Shown here: one piece after another, positions 8,725 to 15,802 of the stretch
How positions within the stretch are numbered: the first letter of the stretch is position 1
How the letters are laid out: the number at the start of each line of letters is the position of its first letter
NCBI GenBank assembly: GCA_021604585.1
Contig: BQJG01000009.1
Location: forward strand, 1 to 62,932
From: Hyphococcus sp.
GTDB taxonomy: Bacteria > Pseudomonadota > Alphaproteobacteria > Caulobacterales > Parvularculaceae
Direction of reading: 5' to 3'
DNA: 62,932 nucleotides
Made by a program: the position numbers and the translations under genes
The notes under the pieces: model-generated
The model's input: the letters and a program-made list of their open reading frames with translations, nothing else
Databases searched by the model: none
Told to the model about the DNA's origin: nothing

Positions 8725-10029
8725 ATGTCTGATTCCACTCCACCTGATGCAAATACGGCGAGCGGCGTCACCACGCCGCGCCAGCGGCGCATCGCCATTG
8801 CGCTGCTGCTGGTCGGAGCGGTCTGCGCCGGCATGGGGCAAACGATTGTATTCTCGGTGCTGCCGCCGCTGGCCCGTGAAATCGGCCTGTCGAACATTCA
8901 AGTCGGCTTTATTTTCATGGTGTCAGCATCGGCGTGGGTCGTCTGCGGCCCGCGCTGGGGGAGAATGAGCGATCAACGCGGCCGCAAGCTGTTTATTCTC
9001 ATCGGTCTGCTCGGCTTTTCCATCTCAACAGTGTTGTTTGGCGCTTCTGTGCAGTTAGGGCTGGCTGGAGCGCTCTCCGGCTTGCCGCTTTACGTGCTGA
9101 TGATCGCCATGCGCAGCCTATATGGCCTGATCGGTTCGGCCAGTCCGCCAGCGGCCCAAGCCTATATCGCCGACCGCACCTCCAAGCGCGACCGCACAGC
9201 GGGGATCGCCAGCTTTTCCGCCGCGTTTGGTTTCGGCGCCATGCTCGGACCCGGCTTTGGCGCAGCAACGTCGCTGCTGGGGCCGACAGTTCCATTTTAC
9301 GCCGTCGCGGCGATCGCCGCGTCCATGTCAATCGCAGTTTATTTTTTCCTGCCCGAGCGCACCGGCCCGACGAAGCGCAATCTGCCGGCGAAAGTGCGAT
9401 TGACCGACCCCCGGCTCCTGCCTTTTTTCGCTTTCGCGCTGGCGTTCGGGGTGATCAACGCAATTCCGATCCAGACCATCGCCTTCTATTTCATCGACCG
9501 GCTCGGTTTCACGACCGCCGCCGCGACCGGCTATGTCAGCATCGGCCTGACGGCGGGCGCCGTTTCCTCGCTGGCCGCGCAACTCATTGTCGTGCAGCGC
9601 TTTCGCCTTCCGCCCGCAACTTTGATGCGTGTCGCTCCGGCGATGATGGCGTTGGGTCAGGCTCTGATTTTTCTCTCGGATCATCTCTGGCCGGTGGTGA
9701 TCGGCATGGCGATGAGCGGTTTTGGAGCGGGCCTCGCTATTCCCGCCGCAACATCGGCGGCTTCGCTCGCTGTCAATGCTGATGAACAAGGCGGCGCGAT
9801 CGGTCTCGCCGGCTCTGCCGGGGCGTCGGGGTTTATTCTCTCGCCGCTGCTTGGTTTCACGCTTTATGATGTGTCGCCTGCCGCGCCGTTTATGTTCACG
9901 TCGGCGGCGGCGCTGGCGTTGCTCTGTTATGCTTGGATCAGCCGCAAGATTGGCGGCGCCGTCCCGCCGCAAGCAGACGATGTGCCGGAAGAAGCGCTCA
10001 GCGACCCTGCGACGGCGCCTTATCAATAA
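8725..10029 (+). CDS. MFS transporter
   Basis: A 434-aa integral membrane protein with about twelve hydrophobic segments and the major-facilitator loop motif between TM2 and TM3 (GRMSDQRGRK). The first segment begins near residue 22 (IAIALLLVGAV). It resembles drug/metabolite antiporters of the DHA1 type (TetA-like), but the substrate cannot be inferred. The ATG at 8725 is the first start that leaves a short cytoplasmic tail before TM1. It is divergent from the GFA gene and convergent with the XRE/DUF2975 cassette. Confidence 0.88.
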   Translation: MSDSTPPDANTASGVTTPRQRRIAIALLLVGAVCAGMGQTIVFSVLPPLAREIGLSNIQVGFIFMVSASAWVVCGPRWGRMSDQRGRKLFILIGLLGFSISTVLFGASVQLGLAGALSGLPLYVLMIAMRSLYGLIGSASPPAAQAYIADRTSKRDRTAGIASFSAAFGFGAMLGPGFGAATSLLGPTVPFYAVAAIAASMSIAVYFFLPERTGPTKRNLPAKVRLTDPRLLPFFAFALAFGVINAIPIQTIAFYFIDRLGFTTAAATGYVSIGLTAGAVSSLAAQLIVVQRFRLPPATLMRVAPAMMALGQALIFLSDHLWPVVIGMAMSGFGAGLAIPAATSAASLAVNADEQGGAIGLAGSAGASGFILSPLLGFTLYDVSPAAPFMFTSAAALALLCYAWISRKIGGAVPPQADDVPEEALSDPATAPYQ

Positions 10030-10043
10030 TCTGAGCTGGAAAT

Positions 10044-10268
10044 TTAGTCGGGGTTGGAAACGCCGTCATCGTCAAAGAAAAGGATGTCGCCGGGCTGGCA
10101 ATCAAGTTCTTTGCAGATCGCTTCCAGCGTTGAAAAGCGGATTGCCTTCGCCTTACCCGTCTTCAGGATCGACAGGTTGGCGATGGTGACGCCAACGCGT
10201 TCCGACAGTTCCGTCAGCGACATGCTGCGGTCCAGTAAGACGCGATCCAATTTGACGGAAATCGACAT
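10044..10268 (-). CDS. Small XRE-family transcriptional regulator
   Basis: A 74-aa Cro/C1-type HTH protein, nearly all DNA-binding domain (residues about 5-65, with SLTELSERVGVTIANLSILK as the HTH). It resembles the YozG-type regulators that pair with DUF2975 membrane proteins. Its ATG overlaps the stop of DUF2975 in TAATG, indicating translational coupling. It is the last gene of the leftward cassette 11126-10044. A likely autoregulator through the CGATA-containing palindromes nearby; this is inference. Confidence 0.88.
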   Translation of the reverse strand: MSISVKLDRVLLDRSMSLTELSERVGVTIANLSILKTGKAKAIRFSTLEAICKELDCQPGDILFFDDDGVSNPD

Positions 10269-10786
10269 TAAACGGTTAGATCCTGTTCTTCTTTCATCTG
10301 CGCGCCCTCACGAAACACTTCCGACAACACAAAGACGGCGATGATCGCCAGCCAGGTGATGAAGGATGAATTGATGCTCACATCAGCATCATAAATGAGC
10401 GACAGAAACCCAAAGGCGAATTTAGCGCCCTCACCCATCAGCAAGGCGTAGCCAAGCCCGCGAAATCGGTCTGCATTTTCTTTCACGAAGGGCGAACCGA
10501 AGCGCAGCGTTTTTAAAATCTCGAGCAACCGGTTCACGACAAACAACATCACCGCGAAAGTAACGAATGCGCTCGTGACCTTGATGAAATCTTCCGCGTC
10601 GGCAAATCCGTCGCCGTCAAAAATAATAGCGTCGCTATCGGCGAACATGCTGGCGATCATCGGCGCCAAAGGTAGTATCATAAGCGCTAACGTTATACCG
10701 CCCAAGGCGATCCACAAGATGACGCGTGTGCCGTGCAGCCCCACCGCCAGGATCGACGAGAGCGATCCTTTTCCTATCGCGCGCAT
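10268..10786 (-). CDS. DUF2975 membrane protein
   Basis: A 172-aa integral membrane protein with four predicted transmembrane segments (about 18-45, 75-95, 115-135, 142-160). DUF2975 proteins are regularly encoded with a short XRE regulator, as here (TAATG overlap). Function is unknown; a role in sensing envelope state and controlling the XRE partner is commonly suspected. The ATG at 10786 is preceded by GGAGAA seven bases away. A 9-bp inverted repeat lies 34-69 bases upstream. Confidence 0.85.
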   Translation of the reverse strand: MRAIGKGSLSSILAVGLHGTRVILWIALGGITLALMILPLAPMIASMFADSDAIIFDGDGFADAEDFIKVTSAFVTFAVMLFVVNRLLEILKTLRFGSPFVKENADRFRGLGYALLMGEGAKFAFGFLSLIYDADVSINSSFITWLAIIAVFVLSEVFREGAQMKEEQDLTV

Positions 10787-10819
10787 GTTGAATTCTCCGT
10801 CTTCGCTGTCACCAAGCGA

Positions 10820-10855
10820 CCTTATCGCATTTCTGTTTAGAAAAACGCGATAAGG
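10820..10855. repeat. Inverted repeat CCTTATCGC-N18-GCGATAAGG before DUF2975
   Basis: Perfect 9-bp arms at 10820-10828 and 10847-10855. It spans the stop of the upstream 51-aa gene and precedes DUF2975. The arm GCGATAAGG recurs as CGATAAGG at 11437-11444 in the cassette promoter region, which suggests an operator for the XRE protein. As RNA it could equally form a hairpin between the two gene pairs; no T-run follows. Confidence 0.6.
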
Positions 10856-10992
10856 CAAAAGGTGCTTTCACAGCTTTCAAGCTTGGCTTCCGCCCCGCCT
10901 TCGCCTGGCGACGCGATGGCCAGCGAGTAAAGGCTGGCCGCCGCGAAGGCGGCGAATACCGCCGCCGAGATGCCCTGGATCAGCTTAAACAT
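10837..10992 (-). CDS. Small membrane/exported protein, 51 aa
   Basis: A 51-aa protein with one hydrophobic segment (about 8-27, SAAVFAAFAAASLYSLAIA) that could be a signal peptide or a membrane anchor. A short tail follows with two cysteines (SCESTFC) and a very hydrophobic end LIAFF. Its ATG overlaps the stop of the preceding 44-aa gene as TAATG, and AGGAG lies about nine bases upstream. Coupling, ribosome-binding site and position in the operon argue that it is real. I recognise no family. Confidence 0.6.
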   Translation of the reverse strand: MFKLIQGISAAVFAAFAAASLYSLAIASPGEGGAEAKLESCESTFCLIAFF

Positions 10993-11126
10993 TACGCTGC
11001 TCCTGCGAATGAGCCGAGAGCGGAAAAATAGCCGACAGCGATGAATGTGATCAGGGTGAAAACAGTCAGTCCATTGACAAAGCTGCCAAATGTGCCGATG
11101 GTGGATGTCGAGTTTGCAAAGCGCAT
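10992..11126 (-). CDS. Small hydrophobic protein, 44 aa
   Basis: A 44-aa hydrophobic peptide with one transmembrane stretch (about 18-36, VNGLTVFTLITFIAVGYFSA). AAGGAGAAACCC directly precedes the ATG at 11126, a strong ribosome-binding site. It is the first gene of the leftward cassette and is coupled to the 51-aa gene by TAATG. A terminator facing the opposite way lies 50 bases upstream, so an antisense RNA could cover its translation start. The function is unknown; a membrane-active peptide is one possibility. Confidence 0.58.
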   Translation of the reverse strand: MRFANSTSTIGTFGSFVNGLTVFTLITFIAVGYFSALGSFAGAA

Positions 11127-11175
11127 GGGTTTCTCCTTTTCTTTCCTGTGTAAGCGGCTCGTTTTTGATCTTCTT

Positions 11176-11209
11176 GAGCGGCATGGTTTTTTCCTGCCGC
11201 TCTTTTTTT
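11176..11209 (+). terminator. Rightward intrinsic terminator inside the leftward cassette leader
   Basis: A perfect 8-bp stem, GAGCGGCA (11176-11183) with TGCCGCTC (11195-11202), an 11-base loop and TTTTTTT at 11203-11209. This is a textbook terminator for plus-strand transcription. No plus-strand gene lies upstream of it, so it implies a rightward RNA antisense to the start of the 44-aa gene. A TTGACA at 11074-11079 could be its -35; the -10 is weak (GATGGT after 17 bases). Confidence 0.7.
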
Positions 11210-11264
11210 ATGGCTGGGCCCTTTATCTTGAGGGCGGGCCCATCCCCCGGGTTTCTCCTTTTTG

Positions 11265-11296
11265 GGCCATTTCGCCGGTTTTCCGGTCTTTCGGCC
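11265..11296. repeat. Interrupted palindrome in the cassette leader
   Basis: Symmetric element: GGCC, six bases, CCGG, TTTT, CCGG, six bases, GGCC (11265-11296). On the minus-strand RNA it would fold as a GGCC stem, an A-rich symmetric internal loop (GAAAGA opposite CGAAAT) and a CCGG stem closed by AAAA. It lies in the presumed 5' leader of the leftward cassette. It is part of the 327-base gene-free stretch 11127-11453, which otherwise holds the terminator and the CGATA boxes listed separately. Confidence 0.5.
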
Positions 11297-11371
11297 CCTT
11301 TCGTTTTTCGCCCTTTGGCTGTTAAGTCTGCCTGGGCTTCCTGTGCAGCGGTTGATCCGCCGTCTTGTTGA

Positions 11372-11441
11372 ATATCGATATACACTTATTGAAAAACGAT
11401 ACAAGAGGTTTTTGCCGAAAAACGATAATTTTTTTTCGATA
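11372..11441. promoter_or_regulatory. Cluster of CGATA boxes, probable operator/promoter of the small-protein/XRE cassette
   Basis: CGATA occurs four times: within the palindrome ATATCGATAT (11372-11381) and at 11397, 11423 and 11437. On the minus strand a possible promoter TTGTAT-16 bp-TATATC overlaps the first two boxes and would drive the leftward cassette. The same core is found in the inverted repeat before DUF2975 (10820-10855). This pattern suggests that the cassette's own XRE protein binds here. rdgB starts at 11454 on the other side and might be affected too. Confidence 0.5.
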
Positions 11442-11453
11442 AGGGATAAATAC

Positions 11454-12062
11454 ATGGGCGAAAATGTGCGGAAACTGGGGCCTGGGCGCCTCGTAATCGC
11501 CTCTCACAACGATGGAAAAGTGCGTGAAATCAATGAGTTACTTTCGCCACTCGGAATTGAGGCGGTATCGGCAAAAAAACTTGGCCTGGATGACCCGGAG
11601 GAGACCGGAACGACCTTCCTTGAGAACGCCAAATTGAAGGCTCTAGCCGCCGCTACGGCCTCCAGCCTGCCCGCCCTTGCGGACGATTCTGGCCTATCTG
11701 TCACCGCTTTAGGCGGGGCGCCGGGAATTTTTTCCGCACGCTGGGCCGGCGAACCGCGCGATTTCAAGTTGGCCATGAAAAAAGTCGAAACCGCGCTTTT
11801 CGACAGCGGCACCGAAGATTTTTCCGCAAAATTTGTCTGCGTGCTGTGCCTCGCCTGGCCCGACGGCCACACGGAAAGTTTTGAAGGCGAGGTTTGCGGC
11901 GGTCTCGTTTTTCCGCCGCGCGGCGACAAAGGCTTCGGGTATGATCCGATCTTTTACGCCGAAGGCTATGACATTACCTTCGCCGAGATGGAGCCAGAAG
12001 AAAAGCATGCAATCTCCCACCGCGCCGATGCCTTCCGTAAACTGATGAAAGCCCATTTTTGA
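11454..12062 (+). CDS. rdgB: XTP/dITP pyrophosphatase RdgB
   Basis: A 202-aa cytoplasmic enzyme of the Ham1/RdgB family that hydrolyses dITP, XTP and dXTP and so keeps deaminated purines out of DNA and RNA. The N-terminal SHNDGK (about 17-22), TFLENAKLKA, ADDSGL and the C-terminal GFGYDPIF and ISHRADA motifs are all present. The ATG at 11454 has AGGGA upstream; the longer reading frame to 11262 is not conserved and crosses the operator region. It is the first gene of an operon whose next start overlaps its stop. Confidence 0.95.
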   Translation: MGENVRKLGPGRLVIASHNDGKVREINELLSPLGIEAVSAKKLGLDDPEETGTTFLENAKLKALAAATASSLPALADDSGLSVTALGGAPGIFSARWAGEPRDFKLAMKKVETALFDSGTEDFSAKFVCVLCLAWPDGHTESFEGEVCGGLVFPPRGDKGFGYDPIFYAEGYDITFAEMEPEEKHAISHRADAFRKLMKAHF

Positions 12063-12826
12063 TGTTGGTGAAAAAGTTTTTAGCGACCACTCTATTATTG
12101 AGCATCGCTGCGTGTTCAATCTTTGAAAAAGAACAGCCAACATCAGCCCTGCCCGCGCCGTCGCTGGAAAAAATCGCGGGTGGCGTCTGGATTCACAAGA
12201 GTTACAAAGATGTCCCGCCATGGGGGCCGGTTCTGTCGCAAGGGCTGGTCGTTAGAACCGAAGGTGGTGTTGTGCTTGTGGATACGGCGTGGACAGATGA
12301 AGAAACAGAAACGCTATTGTCTCTGATCGAAAGAGATTTGGGCGAGACGCCGGACATCGCGATCATCACACATGCTCATGAAGACAAAATGGGCGGCATG
12401 AAGGCCCTGCAAGAGCACGGCATTGGCGGGCGGGCGCATCCGCTCACTAATGAAGACGCAACGGCGCGCGGCCTGCGCAAGACCATGTTTTCCATTCTCG
12501 ACGGACGCGACCGCGAAATGCTGCTTGGCGCGCAGGACGAGCAAGGCGTGACCGTGTTTTATCCAGGGCCCGGTCATACGCGCGATAATATCGTCGTCTA
12601 TTACGCACCGGCGAAAGTTCTGTTCGGCGGGTGTTTGATCCGCCCCGGCGGAACCGACAATCTGGGCAATACCGCTGACGCCGATATCGGTCACTGGGCG
12701 AAGGCTGTGCGCAATGTCGCCGCAGCTTTTCCGGACGCCGAGATCGTTATCCCCAGCCACGGCCCCATGGGCGGTCGCGAATTGCTCGACCACACGATCG
12801 CGCTTGCTGAGGCGGCGGCGCAATGA
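12062..12826 (+). CDS. Subclass B1 metallo-beta-lactamase, lipoprotein, with NDM-like motifs
   Basis: A 254-aa zinc hydrolase. The lipobox LSIAAC gives Cys18, so it should be membrane-anchored as NDM is. All B1 zinc ligands are visible: His104, His106, Asp108 (HAHEDKMGG), His172 (GHTRDN), Cys191 (GGCLI) and His233 (SHGP). Blocks such as VDTAWTD, HAHxDKMGGM, VFYPGPGHTxDN and FGGCLI match NDM-type enzymes from memory. Arg194 replaces the Lys usual at the carboxylate-binding position three residues after Cys191. Its start overlaps the rdgB stop (TGATG) and its stop overlaps the hemW start (ATGA), so it is fixed in the rdgB-hemW operon. It is probably a beta-lactamase, but activity is untested. 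Confidence 0.88.
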   Translation: MLVKKFLATTLLLSIAACSIFEKEQPTSALPAPSLEKIAGGVWIHKSYKDVPPWGPVLSQGLVVRTEGGVVLVDTAWTDEETETLLSLIERDLGETPDIAIITHAHEDKMGGMKALQEHGIGGRAHPLTNEDATARGLRKTMFSILDGRDREMLLGAQDEQGVTVFYPGPGHTRDNIVVYYAPAKVLFGGCLIRPGGTDNLGNTADADIGHWAKAVRNVAAAFPDAEIVIPSHGPMGGRELLDHTIALAEAAAQ

Positions 12827-13944
12827 CCAACCCTCTCGGGGTTTATGTTCACTGGCCTTACTGCGCGCGTATCTGTCCCTATTGCGATTTCAACGTTTAC
12901 AAAAACAGAGACATCGATGCGGCCGTATGGATCACTGCGCTTACCCGCGACCTTGAGGCCTATGCCGCACGGACTTCTGGCCGTAAACTTTCCAGTCTTT
13001 ATTTTGGCGGCGGCACCCCTTCGCTGGCGCCGGTCACGATAATTGAAAGCGTTATCGAAAACTGTGAGCGGCTTTGGGGATTTGAAACGGCTGCGGAAAT
13101 CACTCTTGAAGCCAATCCAACAGATGCGGAGCAATCGCATTTTGATTCTTTTGCCGCAGCCGGCGTCAACCGCTTGTCGCTCGGCGTTCAATCCTTGCGC
13201 GATGACGCGCTTATGTTTCTTGGCCGTGATCATGATGCAAAATCAGCTTTGGCGGCGATCGACGCGGCACAACAATCTTTTTCGCGCGTTACCTTCGACC
13301 TCATCTACGCGCGCCCCGGCCAACCGTTGGGTGATTGGCGCAGCGAACTCAATGAAGCACTGGCGTTAGGCGTCAGCCATTTATCGCTCTATCAGCTCAC
13401 TATTGAGGCGGGCACAGCCTTCGCCAAGGCCGTCGACAAGGGGCGATGGACGCCAGCGGACGAAGAGCTTTGCGCCGACATGTTTGACGCCGCACAGGAA
13501 ATGACGGCGGCGGCGGGATTGCCCGCCTATGAAATTTCCAACCATGCAGCGCCCGGTGAAGAAAGCCGTCACAACCTCGTTTACTGGAACTATGGCGACT
13601 ATGTCGGCGTCGGACCCGGCGCGCATGGCCGCTTGAGCGAAGACCGCGCGCGCATTGAAACGGTCGCGCCGCTAGCCCCGGCGGACTATCTGTCGGGCTC
13701 GCCCTTTGCCGAAAATATTCTTTCCTCGCGCGAAGCGACCATGGAGCGCCTCTCAATGGGACTGCGCCTGGTGCGCGGCATTCCGTTTGCCCGCGCTGAC
13801 GCCTATTTTAATGAGCCTGAAGCGCAGCAAAAGCTCGATCTGTTGATCGGCGATCAACTGTTAGACTGGGACGGCGCAACGCTCGCCGCCACCGCAGAGG
13901 GGCGGCGTATCCTGAACCGCGTCCTTTACGAACTCTTCGGATGA
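12823..13944 (+). CDS. hemW: Radical SAM heme chaperone HemW
   Basis: A 373-aa member of the HemN/HemW family. Cys14, Cys18 and Cys21 (CARICPYC) bind the [4Fe-4S] cluster. The short N-terminus lacks the extension of true coproporphyrinogen dehydrogenase HemN, and rdgB linkage is typical for HemW, which binds heme for delivery to respiratory proteins. GGGTPS, EANPTD and LGVQSL blocks are present. The ATG overlaps the end of the metallo-beta-lactamase by four bases. Confidence 0.92.
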   Translation: MTNPLGVYVHWPYCARICPYCDFNVYKNRDIDAAVWITALTRDLEAYAARTSGRKLSSLYFGGGTPSLAPVTIIESVIENCERLWGFETAAEITLEANPTDAEQSHFDSFAAAGVNRLSLGVQSLRDDALMFLGRDHDAKSALAAIDAAQQSFSRVTFDLIYARPGQPLGDWRSELNEALALGVSHLSLYQLTIEAGTAFAKAVDKGRWTPADEELCADMFDAAQEMTAAAGLPAYEISNHAAPGEESRHNLVYWNYGDYVGVGPGAHGRLSEDRARIETVAPLAPADYLSGSPFAENILSSREATMERLSMGLRLVRGIPFARADAYFNEPEAQQKLDLLIGDQLLDWDGATLAATAEGRRILNRVLYELFG

Positions 13945-13960
13945 ACGCACAAAGGCGGAC

Positions 13961-14407
13961 ATGAACGAACTTTCAAACCTCGCGCACACCATCGAACTGT
14001 CCGTCGCACCGGTGTTTCTGCTGGCTGGCATCGGCGCGTTTTTAAATGTCGTAGCCTCACGCCTCGGCCGCGTCGTCGATCGGGCGCGCAATCTTGAAGA
14101 CCGGCTTCTCGCGACCCCAGAGCCGGAAGAAGTATCCCGGATCAAAAAGGAGCTTGTCATTCTCGACCGGCGGGTGCGGCTGTCGCAGCGTGCGGTCGTC
14201 TTGTTCTCCCTTGCAGGCTTGTTAGTCTGCCTTGTGGTTGCAACGCTTTTCATTGGGGAATTTATCGTGCTGCAAGTCGCGGCGCCGGTGGCGATGATGT
14301 TCATTGCCGCCATGTTGGCCATGATCGGCGGGCTAAGTTTGTTCCTGTTGGAAACTACGATCGCGACGCGCACCATTCGCGTGCGCGCAGAGTTGTTGTC
14401 GAAATGA
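13961..14407 (+). CDS. DUF2721 membrane protein
   Basis: A 148-aa inner-membrane protein of the DUF2721 family with three hydrophobic segments (about 12-30, 78-100, 104-130) and the family block FLNVVASRLGRVVDRARNLE after the first. Function is unknown. It follows hemW by 16 bases and overlaps moeB by four (ATGA), so it belongs to the same rightward run. Confidence 0.85.
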   Translation: MNELSNLAHTIELSVAPVFLLAGIGAFLNVVASRLGRVVDRARNLEDRLLATPEPEEVSRIKKELVILDRRVRLSQRAVVLFSLAGLLVCLVVATLFIGEFIVLQVAAPVAMMFIAAMLAMIGGLSLFLLETTIATRTIRVRAELLSK

Positions 14408-15159
14408 CCCCCGAAGAACGCGAACGCTATGCCCGTCATATCCTGCTCAAGGAAGTGGGCGGACAGGGCCAGCAGAAACTTGTCGCCGCAAAGGTGCTGG
14501 TGGTCGGCGCCGGCGGGCTGGGGAGTCCAATTCTGTCTTATCTGGCGGCGGCTGGCGTTGGGACTCTTGGCGTTTCTGATGATGATTTGGTGGCGCTGTC
14601 GAATTTGCAGCGCCAGACATTGTTTCGCACCGAAGATGTCGGCCGCCCAAAAACACAAGCCGCGCAAGACGCCATATCGCGCCTCAACCCGCATGTGAAA
14701 ATCGAGCCGCAACCGCGCATTACTGAAACGAATGCATGCGAGATTGTCAGCGCCTATGATCTGATCGTCGAAGGCGTTGACAATTTCGCTGCGCGTTATG
14801 CCCTGAACACTGCCTGCATCGCCGAGAAAAAAACGCTGGTCTCGGCTGCGGTCGGGCGTTTTGAAGGCCAGCTTGCGACGTTCAAATCCTTTGCCGCGCC
14901 GGGCGTCTTGCCGTGCTATCGCTGTCTCGTGCCGGAAGAACCGCCGCGAGAGACCCAGATCAATTGCGCCGAAGAGGGTGTCATGGGCGCCGTCACCGGC
15001 GTGATGGGCACGCTCGCGGCCATGGAAGCGATCAAGGAATTGTTACAAATCGGCGAGAGCCTCGCCGGGCGGCTGATGCTATATGACGGGCTTGGCGGAA
15101 CATTTCGCAGCGTGCGCCTTCCCGCCGATCCCGACTGCCCTGATTGCGGCGCGCCTTAA
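14404..15159 (+). CDS. moeB: ThiF/MoeB family adenylyltransferase
   Basis: A 251-aa cytoplasmic E1-like enzyme that adenylates the C-terminal glycine of a ubiquitin-fold sulfur carrier. Nucleotide-binding GAGGLGS lies at 35-41, the zinc-binding CxxC pairs are CYRC (about 177) and CPDC near the C-terminus, and there is no rhodanese domain. MoeB (molybdopterin synthase) is the most likely role, but ThiF-type function cannot be excluded without the partner genes. The start overlaps DUF2721. Confidence 0.85.
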   Translation: MTPEERERYARHILLKEVGGQGQQKLVAAKVLVVGAGGLGSPILSYLAAAGVGTLGVSDDDLVALSNLQRQTLFRTEDVGRPKTQAAQDAISRLNPHVKIEPQPRITETNACEIVSAYDLIVEGVDNFAARYALNTACIAEKKTLVSAAVGRFEGQLATFKSFAAPGVLPCYRCLVPEEPPRETQINCAEEGVMGAVTGVMGTLAAMEAIKELLQIGESLAGRLMLYDGLGGTFRSVRLPADPDCPDCGAP

Positions 15160-15175
15160 AAAAGGGCCTTCGCCC

Positions 15176-15799
15176 ATGTCTTTTATTCGCCTGCTGATTA
15201 TTACGTCATGGCTATTTGTGTCAGGATGCGCCTCCGCACTGGCGCCATTGGTCAAACCGGACGTTGAACAGGGCGCGGCGGCTTTGCGGTCCGGCGCCTA
15301 TGAACTCGACACGGATCACGCCGCATTGTTGTTTCAGGTGAACCATCTGGGCTTTTCGGAATTCGCCGGGCGGTTCGACCGTTTCAACGTCAGCCTCGAC
15401 TTTGACGACCAAAACCCGGAGGCCGCGAATATCGATGCAATGATCGATATGACCAGCCTGGATGTCGCCAATGACGCTTTCGCGGAAACCCTGATGGGGC
15501 CGCAATGGTTCGACGCTGCGGCATTCCCGCAAGCGCGCTTCACCTCCACCGCGATCACTGTCACTGGCGAGAATAACGGTATCCTGAACGGTAATTTGAC
15601 GCTGCACGGCGTCACGGCGCCGGTGACGCTGGATGTGGCCTTCAATGGCGGCGCGCGCGACAGACTCCGCAATGCTTATGTCACCGGCTTTTCAGCCCGC
15701 GGCGTCATTAGCCGCGCTGCATTTGGCGTTGATCGCTTTTCAACGCTGGTCGGAGATGAAGTTAAGATTGAAATTCAGGCGGAATTCAAAAAACGCTGA
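15176..15799 (+). CDS. YceI family lipoprotein
   Basis: A 207-aa protein with a signal peptide and lipobox VSGC (Cys17), followed by a YceI lipocalin-like domain (about 40-207). Typical blocks are the ELDTDHAALLFQVNHLGFSE start, LDVANDAFAE and GNLTLHGVTAPVTLDV. YceI proteins bind isoprenoid-like lipids in the periplasm. The ATG at 15176 lies 16 bases after the moeB stop with AAAGGG upstream. It is convergent with the DUF2141 gene. Confidence 0.9.
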   Translation: MSFIRLLIITSWLFVSGCASALAPLVKPDVEQGAAALRSGAYELDTDHAALLFQVNHLGFSEFAGRFDRFNVSLDFDDQNPEAANIDAMIDMTSLDVANDAFAETLMGPQWFDAAAFPQARFTSTAITVTGENNGILNGNLTLHGVTAPVTLDVAFNGGARDRLRNAYVTGFSARGVISRAAFGVDRFSTLVGDEVKIEIQAEFKKR

Positions 15800-15802
15800 C
15801 AC

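Noticed and set aside
8934..9782. A 282-aa plus-strand frame within the MFS gene
   Set aside because: It is the +1 frame of the transporter, Arg-rich and without a family.
10837..11385. A 182-aa frame that would extend the 51-aa protein far upstream
   Set aside because: The extension is Lys/Arg/Pro-rich with no family resemblance, overlaps the 44-aa gene in another frame and crosses the terminator. The TAATG coupling and AGGAG favour the short form.
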